A stretch of 59,804 nt of DNA from JAMCZU01 sp964479405 (GCA_964479405.1 CAYZMA010000001.1:1-59804), one strand, 5' to 3'. Shown: positions 26,829 to 36,628, counted from the first letter of the stretch. The notes: generated from the letters alone by a model not told the origin. Program-made: numbers and translations.

Positions 26829-27869
26829 ATGAAGAAAAAAACTAAAATTATTAAAGAAAATAGTTTTACAGAGTTTCTGTTGTATACTACACCAAATGGA
26901 AAAATAAAAGTGGAGATATTTTTGCGTAATGAAAATATTTGGCTAACACAAGAAAAAATAGCTCTTTTGTTTGGCGTACAAAGACCGGCTATCACCAAGC
27001 ATCTCAAAAATATCTTTAAAAGTATGGAATTAAATGAAGATTCAGTTAGTTCCATTTTGGAACATACTGCAGACGATAGTAAATCATATAAGACAAGGTT
27101 TTACAATCTCGATGCGATTCTTTCTGTTGGCTATCGAGTAAATAGTATCCAAGCAACCCAATTTCGTATTTGGGCAACTGAAAGATTGAAAGAATATATT
27201 ATAAAAGGTTTTACGATGGATGACGAGCGGCTAAAAGATCCTTATAATATTTTTGGCAAAGATTATTTTGAAGAGCAACTGGCAAGGATCAGAAATATCC
27301 GCTCCAGTGAACGAAGGTTTTATCAAAAGATTACTGATATCTACGCTCAGTGCAGTGCTGATTATGATCCAAATGAAGAAATAACAAAACAATTTTTCGC
27401 GACTGTCCAAAATAAACTTCATTTTGCCATCAGTGGCCAAACTGCAGCGGAAATTATTCATCAAAGAGTCGGTAGTAAAAAACCGAATATGGGTTTGACT
27501 ACATGGAAAAACGCACCTAAAGGAGCAATTCGAAAAATCGATGTTAGTATCGCTAAAAACTATCTTAATGAAAAAGAGTTGGATGGACTAAACAGAATTG
27601 TCACAATGTATCTTGATTACGCCGAAACGCAAGCGCAAAAAGGCGTGTTGATGCGTATGGAAGACTGGGTGAAAAAATTAAATGCATTTTTGCAGTTTAA
27701 TGAAAGAGAGATTTTACAAGATAATGGCAAGATTAGTCACGAAGTCTCTTTAACTTTGGCGGAACGCGAGTATGAAAAATATCAGATTATTCAGGACAAA
27801 AGCTATATTTCCGATTTTGACCGCGAGGTCAAAAAACTTTTAGATGTTAAAAAGAAAAAGAAAAAATAA
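26829..27869 (+). CDS. RhuM-family protein
   Basis: Member of the virulence RhuM family, often found in toxin-antitoxin or phage-related settings; biochemical role not established. Visible blocks: the wHTH-like IWLTQEKIALLFGVQRPAITKHLKNIF, the RFYNLDAILSVGYRVNS and TQFRIWATERLKEYIIKGFTMDDERLK blocks typical of RhuM/KilA-N-like proteins, and a C-terminal helical region ending in poly-Lys. ATG 26829 is chosen over TTG 26817. 346 residues, intact. Follows ftsQ by 15 nt, where ftsA would be expected. Confidence 0.85.
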   Translation: MKKKTKIIKENSFTEFLLYTTPNGKIKVEIFLRNENIWLTQEKIALLFGVQRPAITKHLKNIFKSMELNEDSVSSILEHTADDSKSYKTRFYNLDAILSVGYRVNSIQATQFRIWATERLKEYIIKGFTMDDERLKDPYNIFGKDYFEEQLARIRNIRSSERRFYQKITDIYAQCSADYDPNEEITKQFFATVQNKLHFAISGQTAAEIIHQRVGSKKPNMGLTTWKNAPKGAIRKIDVSIAKNYLNEKELDGLNRIVTMYLDYAETQAQKGVLMRMEDWVKKLNAFLQFNEREILQDNGKISHEVSLTLAEREYEKYQIIQDKSYISDFDREVKKLLDVKKKKKK

Positions 27870-28210
27870 TTATGCTCGAAATTTTCTTTCAGGTAACCAA
27901 ATAGTAGTATCATCCAATCCCAGATCGGAATAGTTAGCACCATCGTCACTGAATTGAACATAAAGTCCGTACACAAGACCGCCAATGTACAATTTGTGCA
28001 CTCCGACTGACATGATAACCGATGAGGGGCTCCTTATCTGGGATCTAGATTCCCGATGTCGGATTAGCATTCAGCTCGAGAATGACAGTATAAACTACGT
28101 AAATCCTATAATTATCGATTGCCCATTTTCATGCTCGTATGATGATTGGAATATACTGCCAAGCTTTAAATTGGTCTCAACTTCAGAATTCTGATACAAT
28201 CCAAAGTAGA
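27870..28210. other. Gap with a repeat remnant and a recJ promoter
   Basis: No supported gene. On the minus strand a short open frame (27870-28010 is the plausible part, ending in SDLGLDDTTIWLPERKFRA) may be the tail of a decayed gene. 28024-28100 holds a dispersed-repeat-like stretch (GGATCTAGATTCC ... GAATGACA). At 28172-28200 a promoter-like module ends in TACAAT (28195-28200), 10 nt before the recJ ATG. Confidence 0.4.
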
Positions 28211-29845
28211 ATGAAAAAGTGGATTATAAGCCCAAAAAAAAGCAATGATATAATTGAGCAACTGCTCATTAATAGAAAAATTAAAAAGGAAGAATGGTCC
28301 TCTTTTTTAAATCCCGATTTTAGTAATCTTTTTGATCCGTTTAAAATCGGCGGCATGAAAGAGGCAGTTTTAAGAATAGAAAAAGCCTATTTAAAAAAAG
28401 AGGTGATTGGTATTTTTGGCGACTACGACGCTGATGGCATTCCGGGCTCGGCTTTACTATATCAATATTTAACTAAAATTGGTTTTAAAACTCATGTATA
28501 TATTCCGCGGCGCGAACAAGGCTACGGTTTAAATAAAGAGGGGATTGAAGTTCTAAAAAAAGAAGGCGTCAGTCTTTTAATCACCATTGATTTAGGTGTT
28601 AGAAATAGTGATGAAATTGAGTATGCTAAAAAAATTGGAATAAATGTCATTATTTTAGATCATCACGAAATGGCTAAAGAAAAACCAAATTGTATTGTTG
28701 TTGACTTAAAACAAGCTGGCGAGAAATATCCTTTTACAGAACTTGCCGCCACCGGTGTCGTCTTTAAATTTATCCAAGCAATTAATTTAAAATTAAAAAA
28801 AGTTCCTACTAATCATCTCAAATGGATGTTAGATTTGGTGGCAATCTCAACTATTTGTGATATGGTACCGCTTGTTTCTGAAAATCGGATATTTGCTAAA
28901 TTTGGTTTAATTGTTTTACAAAAAACTCGTAATTTGGGTCTTAAAGAACTTTATAAAAAAGCTGAAATTGTCGTAGAGAACATTGATACTTATACGGTTG
29001 GTTTTCAGATTGGTCCGCGGATCAATGCACCTGGCCGGATGGATCATACAAATGAAAGTTTTTATTTATTAATATCTGCTGATCAAAAAGAAGCCAGTGT
29101 TTTGGCTGAAAAACTTGATACTATTAATCGTCAGCGTCAAAAAGAACTCCAAAGAGTGTTGCTGGAAGCAAGAGAAAAAGTTGTCCGTAAAAAATTAGAT
29201 CAGAAAAAACTTATTTTAGTGGAGGGTGAAAATTGGCCGCAGGGAATTGTGGGATTAGTGGCAGGTAAATTAATGGAAGAATATTCTCGTCCGGTGATTG
29301 TTTGTGAAAGAAAAGAAGGAAAACTTAAAGGCTCGGCTCGTTCAATTTCTGCTTACAACATGGTGGAAGCTTTAGAGCAAGCTAAAGACTATTTGTTAAA
29401 ATACGGCGGACATAAAAAAGCGGCTGGGCTAAGTTTAGATTTAAAGCAATGGTCTAATCTATATAACAAATTATTAGAAGTAGCTGATGTAAAATTAAGC
29501 GACAAAGACTTAATGCCGAAAATAAAAATTGATTTGAAACTTAAAAAAGAAGATTTAAAATTAGCTTTATTTGATAAAATTAAAAAGCTTGAACCTTTTG
29601 GTTTAGGTAATAATCGTCCAATATTTCAATTAGAACAAGCGCAGATTACCGATGTCAAAACGGTTGGTAAAAAAAAGGAGCATCTTAAATTTAAAGCCGA
29701 CGACATTTCGGCGATTGGTTTTGGTATGGGCGATTTAGAAAAAACTTTGAAGAATGGCAAAGCAGATATTGTCTTTACTTTAGACGAAGATAATTGGTCA
29801 ATACGAAAATTACAATTAAAAGTTTTGGACTTAAAAGTTGCGTGA
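28211..29845 (+). CDS. recJ: Single-stranded-DNA-specific exonuclease RecJ
   Basis: 5'-3' ssDNA exonuclease of the DHH phosphoesterase family, used in recombination and mismatch repair. ATG 28211 gives MKKWIISPK, with the start of the upstream in-frame ATG (28139) lying before the promoter. Motifs: GIFGDYDADGIPGSALLYQYL (about 68), TIDLGV, LDHHEM (about 150) and RINAPGRM. The DHHA1 domain has KGSARSI and KYGGHKKAAGLSL, and an OB-like end follows. 544 residues, family length. Confidence 0.95.
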   Translation: MKKWIISPKKSNDIIEQLLINRKIKKEEWSSFLNPDFSNLFDPFKIGGMKEAVLRIEKAYLKKEVIGIFGDYDADGIPGSALLYQYLTKIGFKTHVYIPRREQGYGLNKEGIEVLKKEGVSLLITIDLGVRNSDEIEYAKKIGINVIILDHHEMAKEKPNCIVVDLKQAGEKYPFTELAATGVVFKFIQAINLKLKKVPTNHLKWMLDLVAISTICDMVPLVSENRIFAKFGLIVLQKTRNLGLKELYKKAEIVVENIDTYTVGFQIGPRINAPGRMDHTNESFYLLISADQKEASVLAEKLDTINRQRQKELQRVLLEAREKVVRKKLDQKKLILVEGENWPQGIVGLVAGKLMEEYSRPVIVCERKEGKLKGSARSISAYNMVEALEQAKDYLLKYGGHKKAAGLSLDLKQWSNLYNKLLEVADVKLSDKDLMPKIKIDLKLKKEDLKLALFDKIKKLEPFGLGNNRPIFQLEQAQITDVKTVGKKKEHLKFKADDISAIGFGMGDLEKTLKNGKADIVFTLDEDNWSIRKLQLKVLDLKVA

Positions 29846-29857
29846 AGGAGGATTAAT

Positions 29858-30427
29858 TTGACTGGAAAAACACATCAAATTTTAGGTCTCACCGCAGGGC
29901 TTACTTATTATTTCGCGAGCTCCGAGCCAACCTATGCCCCGGCCACTTTTGGAGCGGTTTTAGTTTTTTCTTATTTAGCTTCATTATTACCGGACATTGA
30001 TCAGCCAACTGGCAAACTTTGGCATATGCTACCTTTTGGTCACACTTTGGGTAAAATTTCCGATCCGTTTTTGGAACATCGCAACATTACACATTCTTTA
30101 TTGGGTATTGTGTTAGTGGGAGTGGGATTTTATTATTTATTTAAAACTTTTCCGCCATATTGGGGAATTGATACTCAAATAGTTTTTACCTCTAGTATTA
30201 TTGCTTATTTGAGTCATCTTTTAGCTGATATGTTCACGAATATTGGTATTCCTGTCTTTTTCCCTTATCATCGTTTTTTTGGAATTCCGCCTAAGCCATT
30301 TGATGGCGCAAGAGTAGCGACTGGTAAATGGTTTGAGAATATGATTATTTTTCCAATTGTGACTATCTTATTTTTAATTATTGTTTTTTCTAATATTAAT
30401 TTAATAAAAGTTATTTTGCTAAAATAG
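29858..30427 (+). CDS. YdjM-like membrane-bound metal-dependent hydrolase
   Basis: DUF457-type integral membrane protein. Metal-binding residues are visible in GKTHQILG, SLLPDIDQP, LEHRNITHSLLG and AYLSHLLADMFTNIG. About four membrane helices, 189 residues. Members include LexA-regulated YdjM; the substrate is not known. Start TTG 29858 follows GAAGGAGG. Lies 12 nt after recJ, likely in the same transcript, and ends at a hairpin terminator. Confidence 0.87.
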   Translation: MTGKTHQILGLTAGLTYYFASSEPTYAPATFGAVLVFSYLASLLPDIDQPTGKLWHMLPFGHTLGKISDPFLEHRNITHSLLGIVLVGVGFYYLFKTFPPYWGIDTQIVFTSSIIAYLSHLLADMFTNIGIPVFFPYHRFFGIPPKPFDGARVATGKWFENMIIFPIVTILFLIIVFSNINLIKVILLK

Positions 30428-30453
30428 ACATTGATTTCATATCCTTTAAGAAC

Positions 30454-30486
30454 AAGGGCTTGGTTTTTTTAATCCGAGCCCTTTTA
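30454..30486 (+). terminator. Terminator after the YdjM-like gene
   Basis: AAGGGCTTGG (30454-30463) pairs with CCGAGCCCTT (30474-30483) through one G-T pair, followed by TT. Loop is T-rich. Confidence 0.75.
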
Positions 30487-30505
30487 AATAAAGAAAACTT
30501 TAAGG

Positions 30506-30511
30506 TATAAT
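30506..30511 (+). promoter_or_regulatory. -10 box of radA, near-leaderless
   Basis: Perfect TATAAT ending 9 nt before the radA ATG; there is no Shine-Dalgarno between them. Confidence 0.5.
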
Positions 30512-30520
30512 AAAGATACT

Positions 30521-31828
30521 ATGTCAAGTGAACAAATTATTTTTAATTGTGCCGATTGTGGTCAAGAATATTTCAAATGGCAAGGTAGATGCGACAGATG
30601 CGGCGCTTGGAATACTTTAAAAGAAATGCGCTTTTCTAAAGAAAGTGTCAGAACTAATTTTTTGGGAGCAAATCAAACTGAACCAACTGAAATTTCAAAA
30701 ATTAATATTAAAAATATTACCAGAATTAAGACTGGTTTAAATGAATTTGATAGAGTTTTAGGCGGAGGAATTGTCCCGGGTTCTATTTTTATTTTGGGTG
30801 GCGATCCGGGTATTGGTAAGTCAACTTTGCTTTTACAAATTTCCGCGCTTGTAAAAAATGTTTTATATATTTCCGGCGAAGAATCATTAGAACAAATAAA
30901 GTTGCGTTTTGAACGGCTTGGTCTTCACTCGTCAGTTGGCGGAATAAAACTTAAGCTTTATAACGAAACAAATATTGATGTTATCGCTAAAAAAATACAA
31001 GCCGAAAAACCGGAGCTAGCAATTATTGATTCTATTCAAACCGTTTATTTAGAAAATATACCAGCTGCCGCCGGTTCAATTGCTCAAGTAAAAGAATGCG
31101 CTATGAAGTTGCAACAACTCGCCAAAAGTACCCAGACGGCCGTCGCGTTAGTAGGTCATGTGACAAAAGATGGCGCGGTGGCAGGACCTCGAACTTTGGA
31201 ACATTTAGTTGATGCCGTTTTATACTTAGAAGGGGAACGATTTCATGAGCATCGCATTTTACGCGGAGTTAAAAATAGATTTGGGACAACTGATGAAATT
31301 GGTATTTTTGAAATGACCGAAAAAGGATTGATGGAAGTTAAAAATCCTTCAAAACTTTTTTTGGCCGAACGTCTTTCTAATACAGCAGGCACGGTAGTCA
31401 CGGCGACAATTGAAGGTAGTCGGTCTTTATTAGTTGAAGTTCAAGCCTTGACGGCTACTACCGTTTTTGGTTATCCCCAACGGAGAACTTCCGGCTTTGA
31501 TTTAAATCGTTTGCAATTATTAGTGGCGGTACTACAAAAAAAAGCGGGGATTAATATTGCTAATCAAGATATTTTTGTAAATATTGTTGGTGGTGTTAAA
31601 ATTATTGAGCCGGCAGTTGATTTAGCCGTGGTTTTAGCTATAGCTAGCGCTTCTCGTGGTAAGGTCATTGATCCGAAACTTTGTGTTTTTGGTGAGTTGG
31701 GACTTTCAGGTGAAATACGAAGAGTTTCACGGGAGGAAAAACGAAAAGCTGAAGCCGAAAGATTAGGTTTTAATAAATTTATTAAGGAAAAAACAATTTT
31801 AGAAGCCGTTAGGAGGTATTGTGTTTAG
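30521..31828 (+). CDS. radA: DNA repair protein RadA (Sms)
   Basis: RecA-like ATPase that helps branch migration in recombination. Zinc finger CADCGQEYFKWQGRCDRCG at about 10-28, Walker A GGDPGIGKST (about 93-102), Walker B LAIIDSIQTV, the RadA-specific VKNRFG motif, and a Lon-like C-terminal domain (GGVKIIEPAVDLAV). 435 residues. Its end overlaps the next gene by 8 nt. Confidence 0.96.
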   Translation: MSSEQIIFNCADCGQEYFKWQGRCDRCGAWNTLKEMRFSKESVRTNFLGANQTEPTEISKINIKNITRIKTGLNEFDRVLGGGIVPGSIFILGGDPGIGKSTLLLQISALVKNVLYISGEESLEQIKLRFERLGLHSSVGGIKLKLYNETNIDVIAKKIQAEKPELAIIDSIQTVYLENIPAAAGSIAQVKECAMKLQQLAKSTQTAVALVGHVTKDGAVAGPRTLEHLVDAVLYLEGERFHEHRILRGVKNRFGTTDEIGIFEMTEKGLMEVKNPSKLFLAERLSNTAGTVVTATIEGSRSLLVEVQALTATTVFGYPQRRTSGFDLNRLQLLVAVLQKKAGINIANQDIFVNIVGGVKIIEPAVDLAVVLAIASASRGKVIDPKLCVFGELGLSGEIRRVSREEKRKAEAERLGFNKFIKEKTILEAVRRYCV

Positions 31829-32780
31829 TGTTAATAATGTTGAACAGACTAATGTAACAATTTTTTTAATCGTTTTAGTAGTGGCGATACTTTTGCTTTT
31901 TTTAACACGAAGATTGCTAAAAATTTCTTTTCCCTATTTTTTTATGGGATTACTTGGGATAATTATTGGACTACTAATTGGCTCTCAAGTAGCGATACCT
32001 TTATCAAAATTGCCCGGTCCGTATGGGACTTGGGTGCCAATGATTGTTGATGTTTTTATTACAGTGGCAACTTTAGATTTATTTATTGCTCAAGCTAAAC
32101 CGGCCGCCGATTTTTTTCATAAAATAATGTCAAAAATATTTGGCACAACTCAAGACATATGTGAAAATCAAATTGTTGTAGATACCTCGTCTTTAATTGA
32201 CGGCCGTTTGGAGCAAATTGCTCAAAGTGGTTTTATTTTGGGCAAAATCTTAATCCCCCAATTTGTATTAGCAGAACTTCAAAATATTGCTGATTCCGAT
32301 GATTCCATTCGTCGAGCCAAAGGTCGTCGCGGGATGGAGTCGCTTGACAAGATGCAGAACAGTTCAAAAATTACTGTAGAAATTATTGATGATTTTGAAG
32401 GTGGCAAAGAACCAGTTGACTTAAGATTAATTAAAGTCGCTAAAAAAAGGAAAGCCAAAATTATTACTGTTGATTACAATTTAAATCGTATTGCCAAAAT
32501 TCAAAATGTAGAAGTTTTAAATGTTAATGAACTAGCCGAAAGTTTAAAACCGTCTTTGATTCCCGGTGAGGAAATTTTAGTTAAAATTATTCAAAAAGGC
32601 AAAGAAGCAGGCCAAGGTGTTGGTTATTTGCCAGATGGCACAATGATTGTTGTTGAGGGCGGTGAAAATTTAGTTGGCAAAGAAATACGCTCCGAAGTCG
32701 TTCGTATTTATCATACAGTGGCGGGAAAAATGATTTTTGTTCAACCGCGACGTCCTTTAAGGCATCAACTAAAAAATTAA
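31821..32780 (+). CDS. PIN-TRAM domain membrane protein (YacL-like)
   Basis: Four N-terminal hydrophobic helices (about 10-95), a PIN nuclease-like domain with acidic residues at VVDTSSLIDGRL and ITVDYNLNRIAKI, and a TRAM RNA-binding domain at the C-terminus (KIIQKGKEAGQGVGYLPDGTMIVVEGG). This is the YacL plan, a membrane PIN-TRAM protein thought to process RNA. GTG 31821 follows AGGAGG and overlaps radA, a pairing often seen in bacteria. 319 residues. Confidence 0.9.
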   Translation: MFSVNNVEQTNVTIFLIVLVVAILLLFLTRRLLKISFPYFFMGLLGIIIGLLIGSQVAIPLSKLPGPYGTWVPMIVDVFITVATLDLFIAQAKPAADFFHKIMSKIFGTTQDICENQIVVDTSSLIDGRLEQIAQSGFILGKILIPQFVLAELQNIADSDDSIRRAKGRRGMESLDKMQNSSKITVEIIDDFEGGKEPVDLRLIKVAKKRKAKIITVDYNLNRIAKIQNVEVLNVNELAESLKPSLIPGEEILVKIIQKGKEAGQGVGYLPDGTMIVVEGGENLVGKEIRSEVVRIYHTVAGKMIFVQPRRPLRHQLKN

Positions 32781-35323
32781 TGCGGACTAGATGTTGGCAG
32801 TGGAGTTGATTTTATTGGTACGGCTTCTTTGGAGATAGTTATTGAACTTGAAGAAGTAATATTGCTTTCGTCGGTTGCAATGACAGAAATGCGATGTTTT
32901 CCAACAGAAAGACTATCGGCACTGTAAGTTATTGAATAAGGTTTGCTTGTGTCTGTGTCAACTGTTACATCATCAATCAGAAAATCAACTTTTTTAATAT
33001 TAATATTTGAAGAGACATTGGCAGAAATAGTAAAAGTACCGGAAACAGATTTATTATTTGATGGACTAGTAATTTCAATTGATATTTTACTGTCAAGGGC
33101 GGCGCAAGTTTTATCTCCTTCGGGTATGGATCCGGAGAGTAAGCCCATTGAGGCGGCCCAAGCGCGCACCGGTCGTTCCCATGATGGATTATCTGGTTGT
33201 TCAGAATGGACATCGGCGACAATTTTTTCTTCAACAAATTGGTCGGGGCAATCGTCTGTAGCCAAGTGTCCTGTATATTTATCAATTCTAATTTTACCAA
33301 CACTGTTTGAATGTTCTGTTGGTATTTGCCAAGAAGCAAAAATATCGGTGATAGTTTCTCCGCCGGAAGGCAATTTATTTGTGTATTTATCAACTGTCAT
33401 TTCTTGAATGCCTTGAGGAACATTAAAATCTTCAGCTGGTTTATCGGCTAAAGCTTTAGCCATAAAATCATGCCAAATTGGCGCGGCTGCCATGGCGCCG
33501 GCGGCGCCTGCAGTCATTGGACTATTGTCGTTATTTCCAACCCAGACACCAGCAACAATCTGGGGAGTGTAACCAACTGTCCATGCATCGCGATATTCGG
33601 AGGTTGTCCCGGTTTTAACCGCTACCATTCTATCGCTGAAATTTAAAGCGGAGTTAGAACCAAAAACATACGAACGAGCGCTGTTGTCAGATAAAATTGA
33701 AGATATTTCATAAGCAATTTGGGGGTCTAGAACATTATTTTTTTCTTCTTTATATTCTTCCAGAACTTTGCCTTTTGAGTCAACAATTTTTAAAAATGGT
33801 GTAGTGGGAGCCAGCGTTCCTGAATTGGCAAAAACACTGTAAGCAGTTGTTAAATCTAAAAGTTTGACTTCACCACCACCTAAGACCAAAGAAAGACCAT
33901 AGCGATTTTTATCATTTAAAGTTGTAATACCCATTTGATGAGCCTGATCTAAAACATTATCCATACCGGCAAGATAGAGAGTTTTGACGGCTGGAATATT
34001 GAGTGAGCCAGCCAATGCTTTTCGCATAGTTACTGGACCATGAGTAGTGCCATCGTAGTTTTTAGGAGTGTAATTGCCAAAGTCAGTTGTTACATCCCAA
34101 ATAGGGTAGGCGGGATCATATTCTTTTTTGAAAGCGGTCGCATAAACTACTGGTTTAAAAGCAGAACCCGGTTGTCTTTCGGCAATGGCGACGTTGACTT
34201 GACCGTCAATGGAATTATTAAAATAGTCAACCGAACCAACCATTGCTAAAATTTGACCATTTTTTGGATCAATCGCTACAAGTGAGGCGTTAGAAGCATT
34301 AATAGAGTCAAATCGACGATCGGCGCCAGAGGCGACAGCTTCTTCGGCTTTTTTTTGAGTCTCGCCATCAAGAGTGGTAGTCACTTGAAAACCACCTTCT
34401 TCCACTGCTTGTTCACCGTATTTTTCAACCAATAAATCTTTAATATACATCACAAAATGGGGTGCGCTAATATCTTCTCTTTTGGGAACGAATTTAATTT
34501 CTTTAACATCTTTTTTGGCTTTATTAGCCTCGTCGCGAGAAATATAGCCAAGATCGGCCATAGAGTCTAATATCCAGCTTGCGCGAGCCTCGCGTTTGTC
34601 GGGATGAATACCATAAGGAGAATAATAGCTTGGTCTTTGTGGCAGTGCAGCCAAAGTTGCCGCTTCGGCTAAATTCAAATCTTTAGCATTTTTACCTAGA
34701 AAAGATTCGGAAGCGGCTTCAATGCCGTAAGCATTTGAACCATAAGGAATTTCATTAAGGTACATTGTCATAATTTCATCTTTATTATACATAATCTCAA
34801 TTTCAATCGTTAAAATTAATTCTTTAATTTTACGAGTGATGGTTTTTCGTGGATCAAGCAAAGCATTTTTGACATATTGTTGAGTAATAGTTGAACCACC
34901 GGAAAGGTAATTATTTTTATGGATAATATTATAGTACATTGCTCTGGCAATGCCTTTTATATTCAAACCATGATGAGAATAAAAAGTCCGGTCTTCAGCT
35001 GTAATAGTGGTTTGTTTAATTACGGTTGGTATATCGGCAGAACCAATAAGAATTCTTTTAGTGTCGCCGTGAATAGCGTATAATTGTTTGCCATTTCTGT
35101 CATAAATTTGAGTTGCCGCGGCGGATTGTCGTTGCTTAATTTTTCCCGGTGTGGGTAAATCTTTAGCGTACCAAGCAAAAAGAACCAAAATAAGTAAAAC
35201 AAAGCCTAAAGTAATTCTTAAAGACCAAATTTTAATTTTTTTCTTGGTAAATCGTTCTTTGTTAAAAATTTGTTTAATACGAAGCGGATTGTGGTGCAAT
35301 GTGAAAAATTGTTTTAAATTCAT
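32777..35323 (-). CDS. Class A penicillin-binding protein (PBP1A type)
   Basis: Bifunctional wall synthase. One membrane helix (about 33-52), then a GT51 glycosyltransferase domain with TITAEDRTFYSHHGLN (catalytic Glu at 110), GGSTITQQYVKN and an NEIPYGSNAYGIEAAS block. The transpeptidase follows with PGSAFKP (about 384), SLNIPAVKTLY and KTGTTSEYRDAW (about 567). The C-terminus holds an Ig-like module (about 755-835) and a Ser/Pro-rich end. 848 residues. Its stop overlaps the convergent PIN-TRAM stop by 4 nt. Confidence 0.95.
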   Translation of the reverse strand: MNLKQFFTLHHNPLRIKQIFNKERFTKKKIKIWSLRITLGFVLLILVLFAWYAKDLPTPGKIKQRQSAAATQIYDRNGKQLYAIHGDTKRILIGSADIPTVIKQTTITAEDRTFYSHHGLNIKGIARAMYYNIIHKNNYLSGGSTITQQYVKNALLDPRKTITRKIKELILTIEIEIMYNKDEIMTMYLNEIPYGSNAYGIEAASESFLGKNAKDLNLAEAATLAALPQRPSYYSPYGIHPDKREARASWILDSMADLGYISRDEANKAKKDVKEIKFVPKREDISAPHFVMYIKDLLVEKYGEQAVEEGGFQVTTTLDGETQKKAEEAVASGADRRFDSINASNASLVAIDPKNGQILAMVGSVDYFNNSIDGQVNVAIAERQPGSAFKPVVYATAFKKEYDPAYPIWDVTTDFGNYTPKNYDGTTHGPVTMRKALAGSLNIPAVKTLYLAGMDNVLDQAHQMGITTLNDKNRYGLSLVLGGGEVKLLDLTTAYSVFANSGTLAPTTPFLKIVDSKGKVLEEYKEEKNNVLDPQIAYEISSILSDNSARSYVFGSNSALNFSDRMVAVKTGTTSEYRDAWTVGYTPQIVAGVWVGNNDNSPMTAGAAGAMAAAPIWHDFMAKALADKPAEDFNVPQGIQEMTVDKYTNKLPSGGETITDIFASWQIPTEHSNSVGKIRIDKYTGHLATDDCPDQFVEEKIVADVHSEQPDNPSWERPVRAWAASMGLLSGSIPEGDKTCAALDSKISIEITSPSNNKSVSGTFTISANVSSNINIKKVDFLIDDVTVDTDTSKPYSITYSADSLSVGKHRISVIATDESNITSSSSITISKEAVPIKSTPLPTSSPH

Positions 35324-35390
35324 AAAATCCTTTCTTATCCTTTACATTTTACCACTAAACAAGTTAGAATAGTAGATGTAAAGGAGAAAT

Positions 35391-36578
35391 ATGACTATTG
35401 ACGAACTATTATCACGGGGAGTAGAGGAAATTATTGTTGAATCTTCTCTTGAGTCTAGATTAAAATCAGGAAAACTAAGAATCAAGATGGGTTTTGATCC
35501 GACCAAACCAGATCTTCATTTGGGTCATGTGGTGGGACTTAAAATATTGAAACAACTCCAAGAAATGGGGCATAAGATTATATTTTTAATTGGTGATTAT
35601 ACTGTTAGAATTGGTGATCCTTCGGGTCGTAATGTCAGTCGGCCGATTATTAGTGAAGAAGAAATTAAGGAAAATACCAATACTTATTTTAAGCAAGTAA
35701 GTCTCATCCTTGATACTAAAAAGGTTGAAATACGTCGTAATTCTGAATGGTTTGAGAAAATAAATTTAGCTGAACTTATTAATCTTGCCGGCAAATTAAC
35801 AGTTGCCCAAATAATTGAAAGAGATGATTTCCAAAAACGGATGAAAAGTGGTCATGATATTGGTCTGCATGAAATGCTATATCCATTAATGCAGGCCTAT
35901 GATTCAGTCATTCTAAAAGCTGATGTTGAATTTGGTGGTACTGATCAAAAATTCAATATGCTTGCTGGTCGTGCTTTGCAAAAAAAGATGGATCAAAAAC
36001 CTCAAGATATTGTAATGGTGAAACTTCTCATTGGTCTTGATGGTAAAGACAAGATGTCCAAGTCGCTGGGTAATTATATTGCGATTTCTGATGCGCCTTC
36101 AGAAATGTATGGCAAAATAATGTCCATTCCTGATGATTTAATTTTGCATTATTATGAACTTTGTACCGATGTTTCAGTGGAGGCGATAAAAATTATCAAA
36201 AAAGAATTGAATCCGCCAGCTGGCGGAGGCAAAAACCCGCGTGATGTAAAAGCAGAATTGGCGAAAGTAATTGTGGAAACTTATTATACTGCCGATGACG
36301 CTGAAAAAGCATCTTTAGAATTTGATCAAGTTTTTTCCAAACGCGGAAAACCATCGGAAATTAAAACTAAAAAGATTACGAAGAATAATATCGCTTTGGA
36401 AGATTTACTTATGGATATTGAACTAGCTTCTTCAAAATCCGAAGCCAGACGTTTGATTGAGCAGGGTGGGGTAGAGCTTGACGAAGAAAAAATCACCGAT
36501 CCCAAAAAGACAATTGAAATTAAAGAGGGGATGGTGATAAAAGTTGGTAAAAGAAATTTTGTAAAATTAAAAAGATAA
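35391..36578 (+). CDS. tyrS: Tyrosyl-tRNA synthetase
   Basis: Class I synthetase charging tRNA-Tyr (a tRNA-Tyr gene is at 48868). MGFDPTKPDLHLGHVVGL holds the HIGH motif, FGGTDQKFNML the tyrosine pocket, and DKMSKSLGN the KMSKS loop. A C-terminal S4 RNA-binding domain follows (SKSEARRLIEQGGVELDEEKI). 395 residues. AAGGAG before the ATG. A palindromic repeat at 36212-36228 encodes NPPAGGG within the linker after the catalytic domain. Confidence 0.97.
   Translation: MTIDELLSRGVEEIIVESSLESRLKSGKLRIKMGFDPTKPDLHLGHVVGLKILKQLQEMGHKIIFLIGDYTVRIGDPSGRNVSRPIISEEEIKENTNTYFKQVSLILDTKKVEIRRNSEWFEKINLAELINLAGKLTVAQIIERDDFQKRMKSGHDIGLHEMLYPLMQAYDSVILKADVEFGGTDQKFNMLAGRALQKKMDQKPQDIVMVKLLIGLDGKDKMSKSLGNYIAISDAPSEMYGKIMSIPDDLILHYYELCTDVSVEAIKIIKKELNPPAGGGKNPRDVKAELAKVIVETYYTADDAEKASLEFDQVFSKRGKPSEIKTKKITKNNIALEDLLMDIELASSKSEARRLIEQGGVELDEEKITDPKKTIEIKEGMVIKVGKRNFVKLKR
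36212..36228. repeat. Palindromic repeat inside tyrS
   Basis: TCCGCCAGCTGGCGGAG, a 14-bp perfect palindrome core (CCGCCAGCTGGCGG) with flanks, is identical to the intergenic copy at 58997-59013. It is in frame in tyrS. Confidence 0.85.
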
Positions 36579-36601
36579 AAAAACCGGCAATAAAGCCGGC
36601 G
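36578..36601 (-). terminator. Terminator for the minus-strand small membrane gene
   Basis: On the minus strand GCCGG, loop TTTATT, CCGGC style hairpin (36585-36600) is followed by seven T (36584-36578). It directly follows the tyrS stop, on the other strand. Confidence 0.7.
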
Positions 36602-36628
36602 AATAAATCCATTAGAGATGTGTAAGTT

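Noticed and set aside
27870..28070. Minus-strand 66-codon gene after the RhuM gene
   Set aside because: No ribosome site and the first third lies in repeat sequence; at most a gene remnant.
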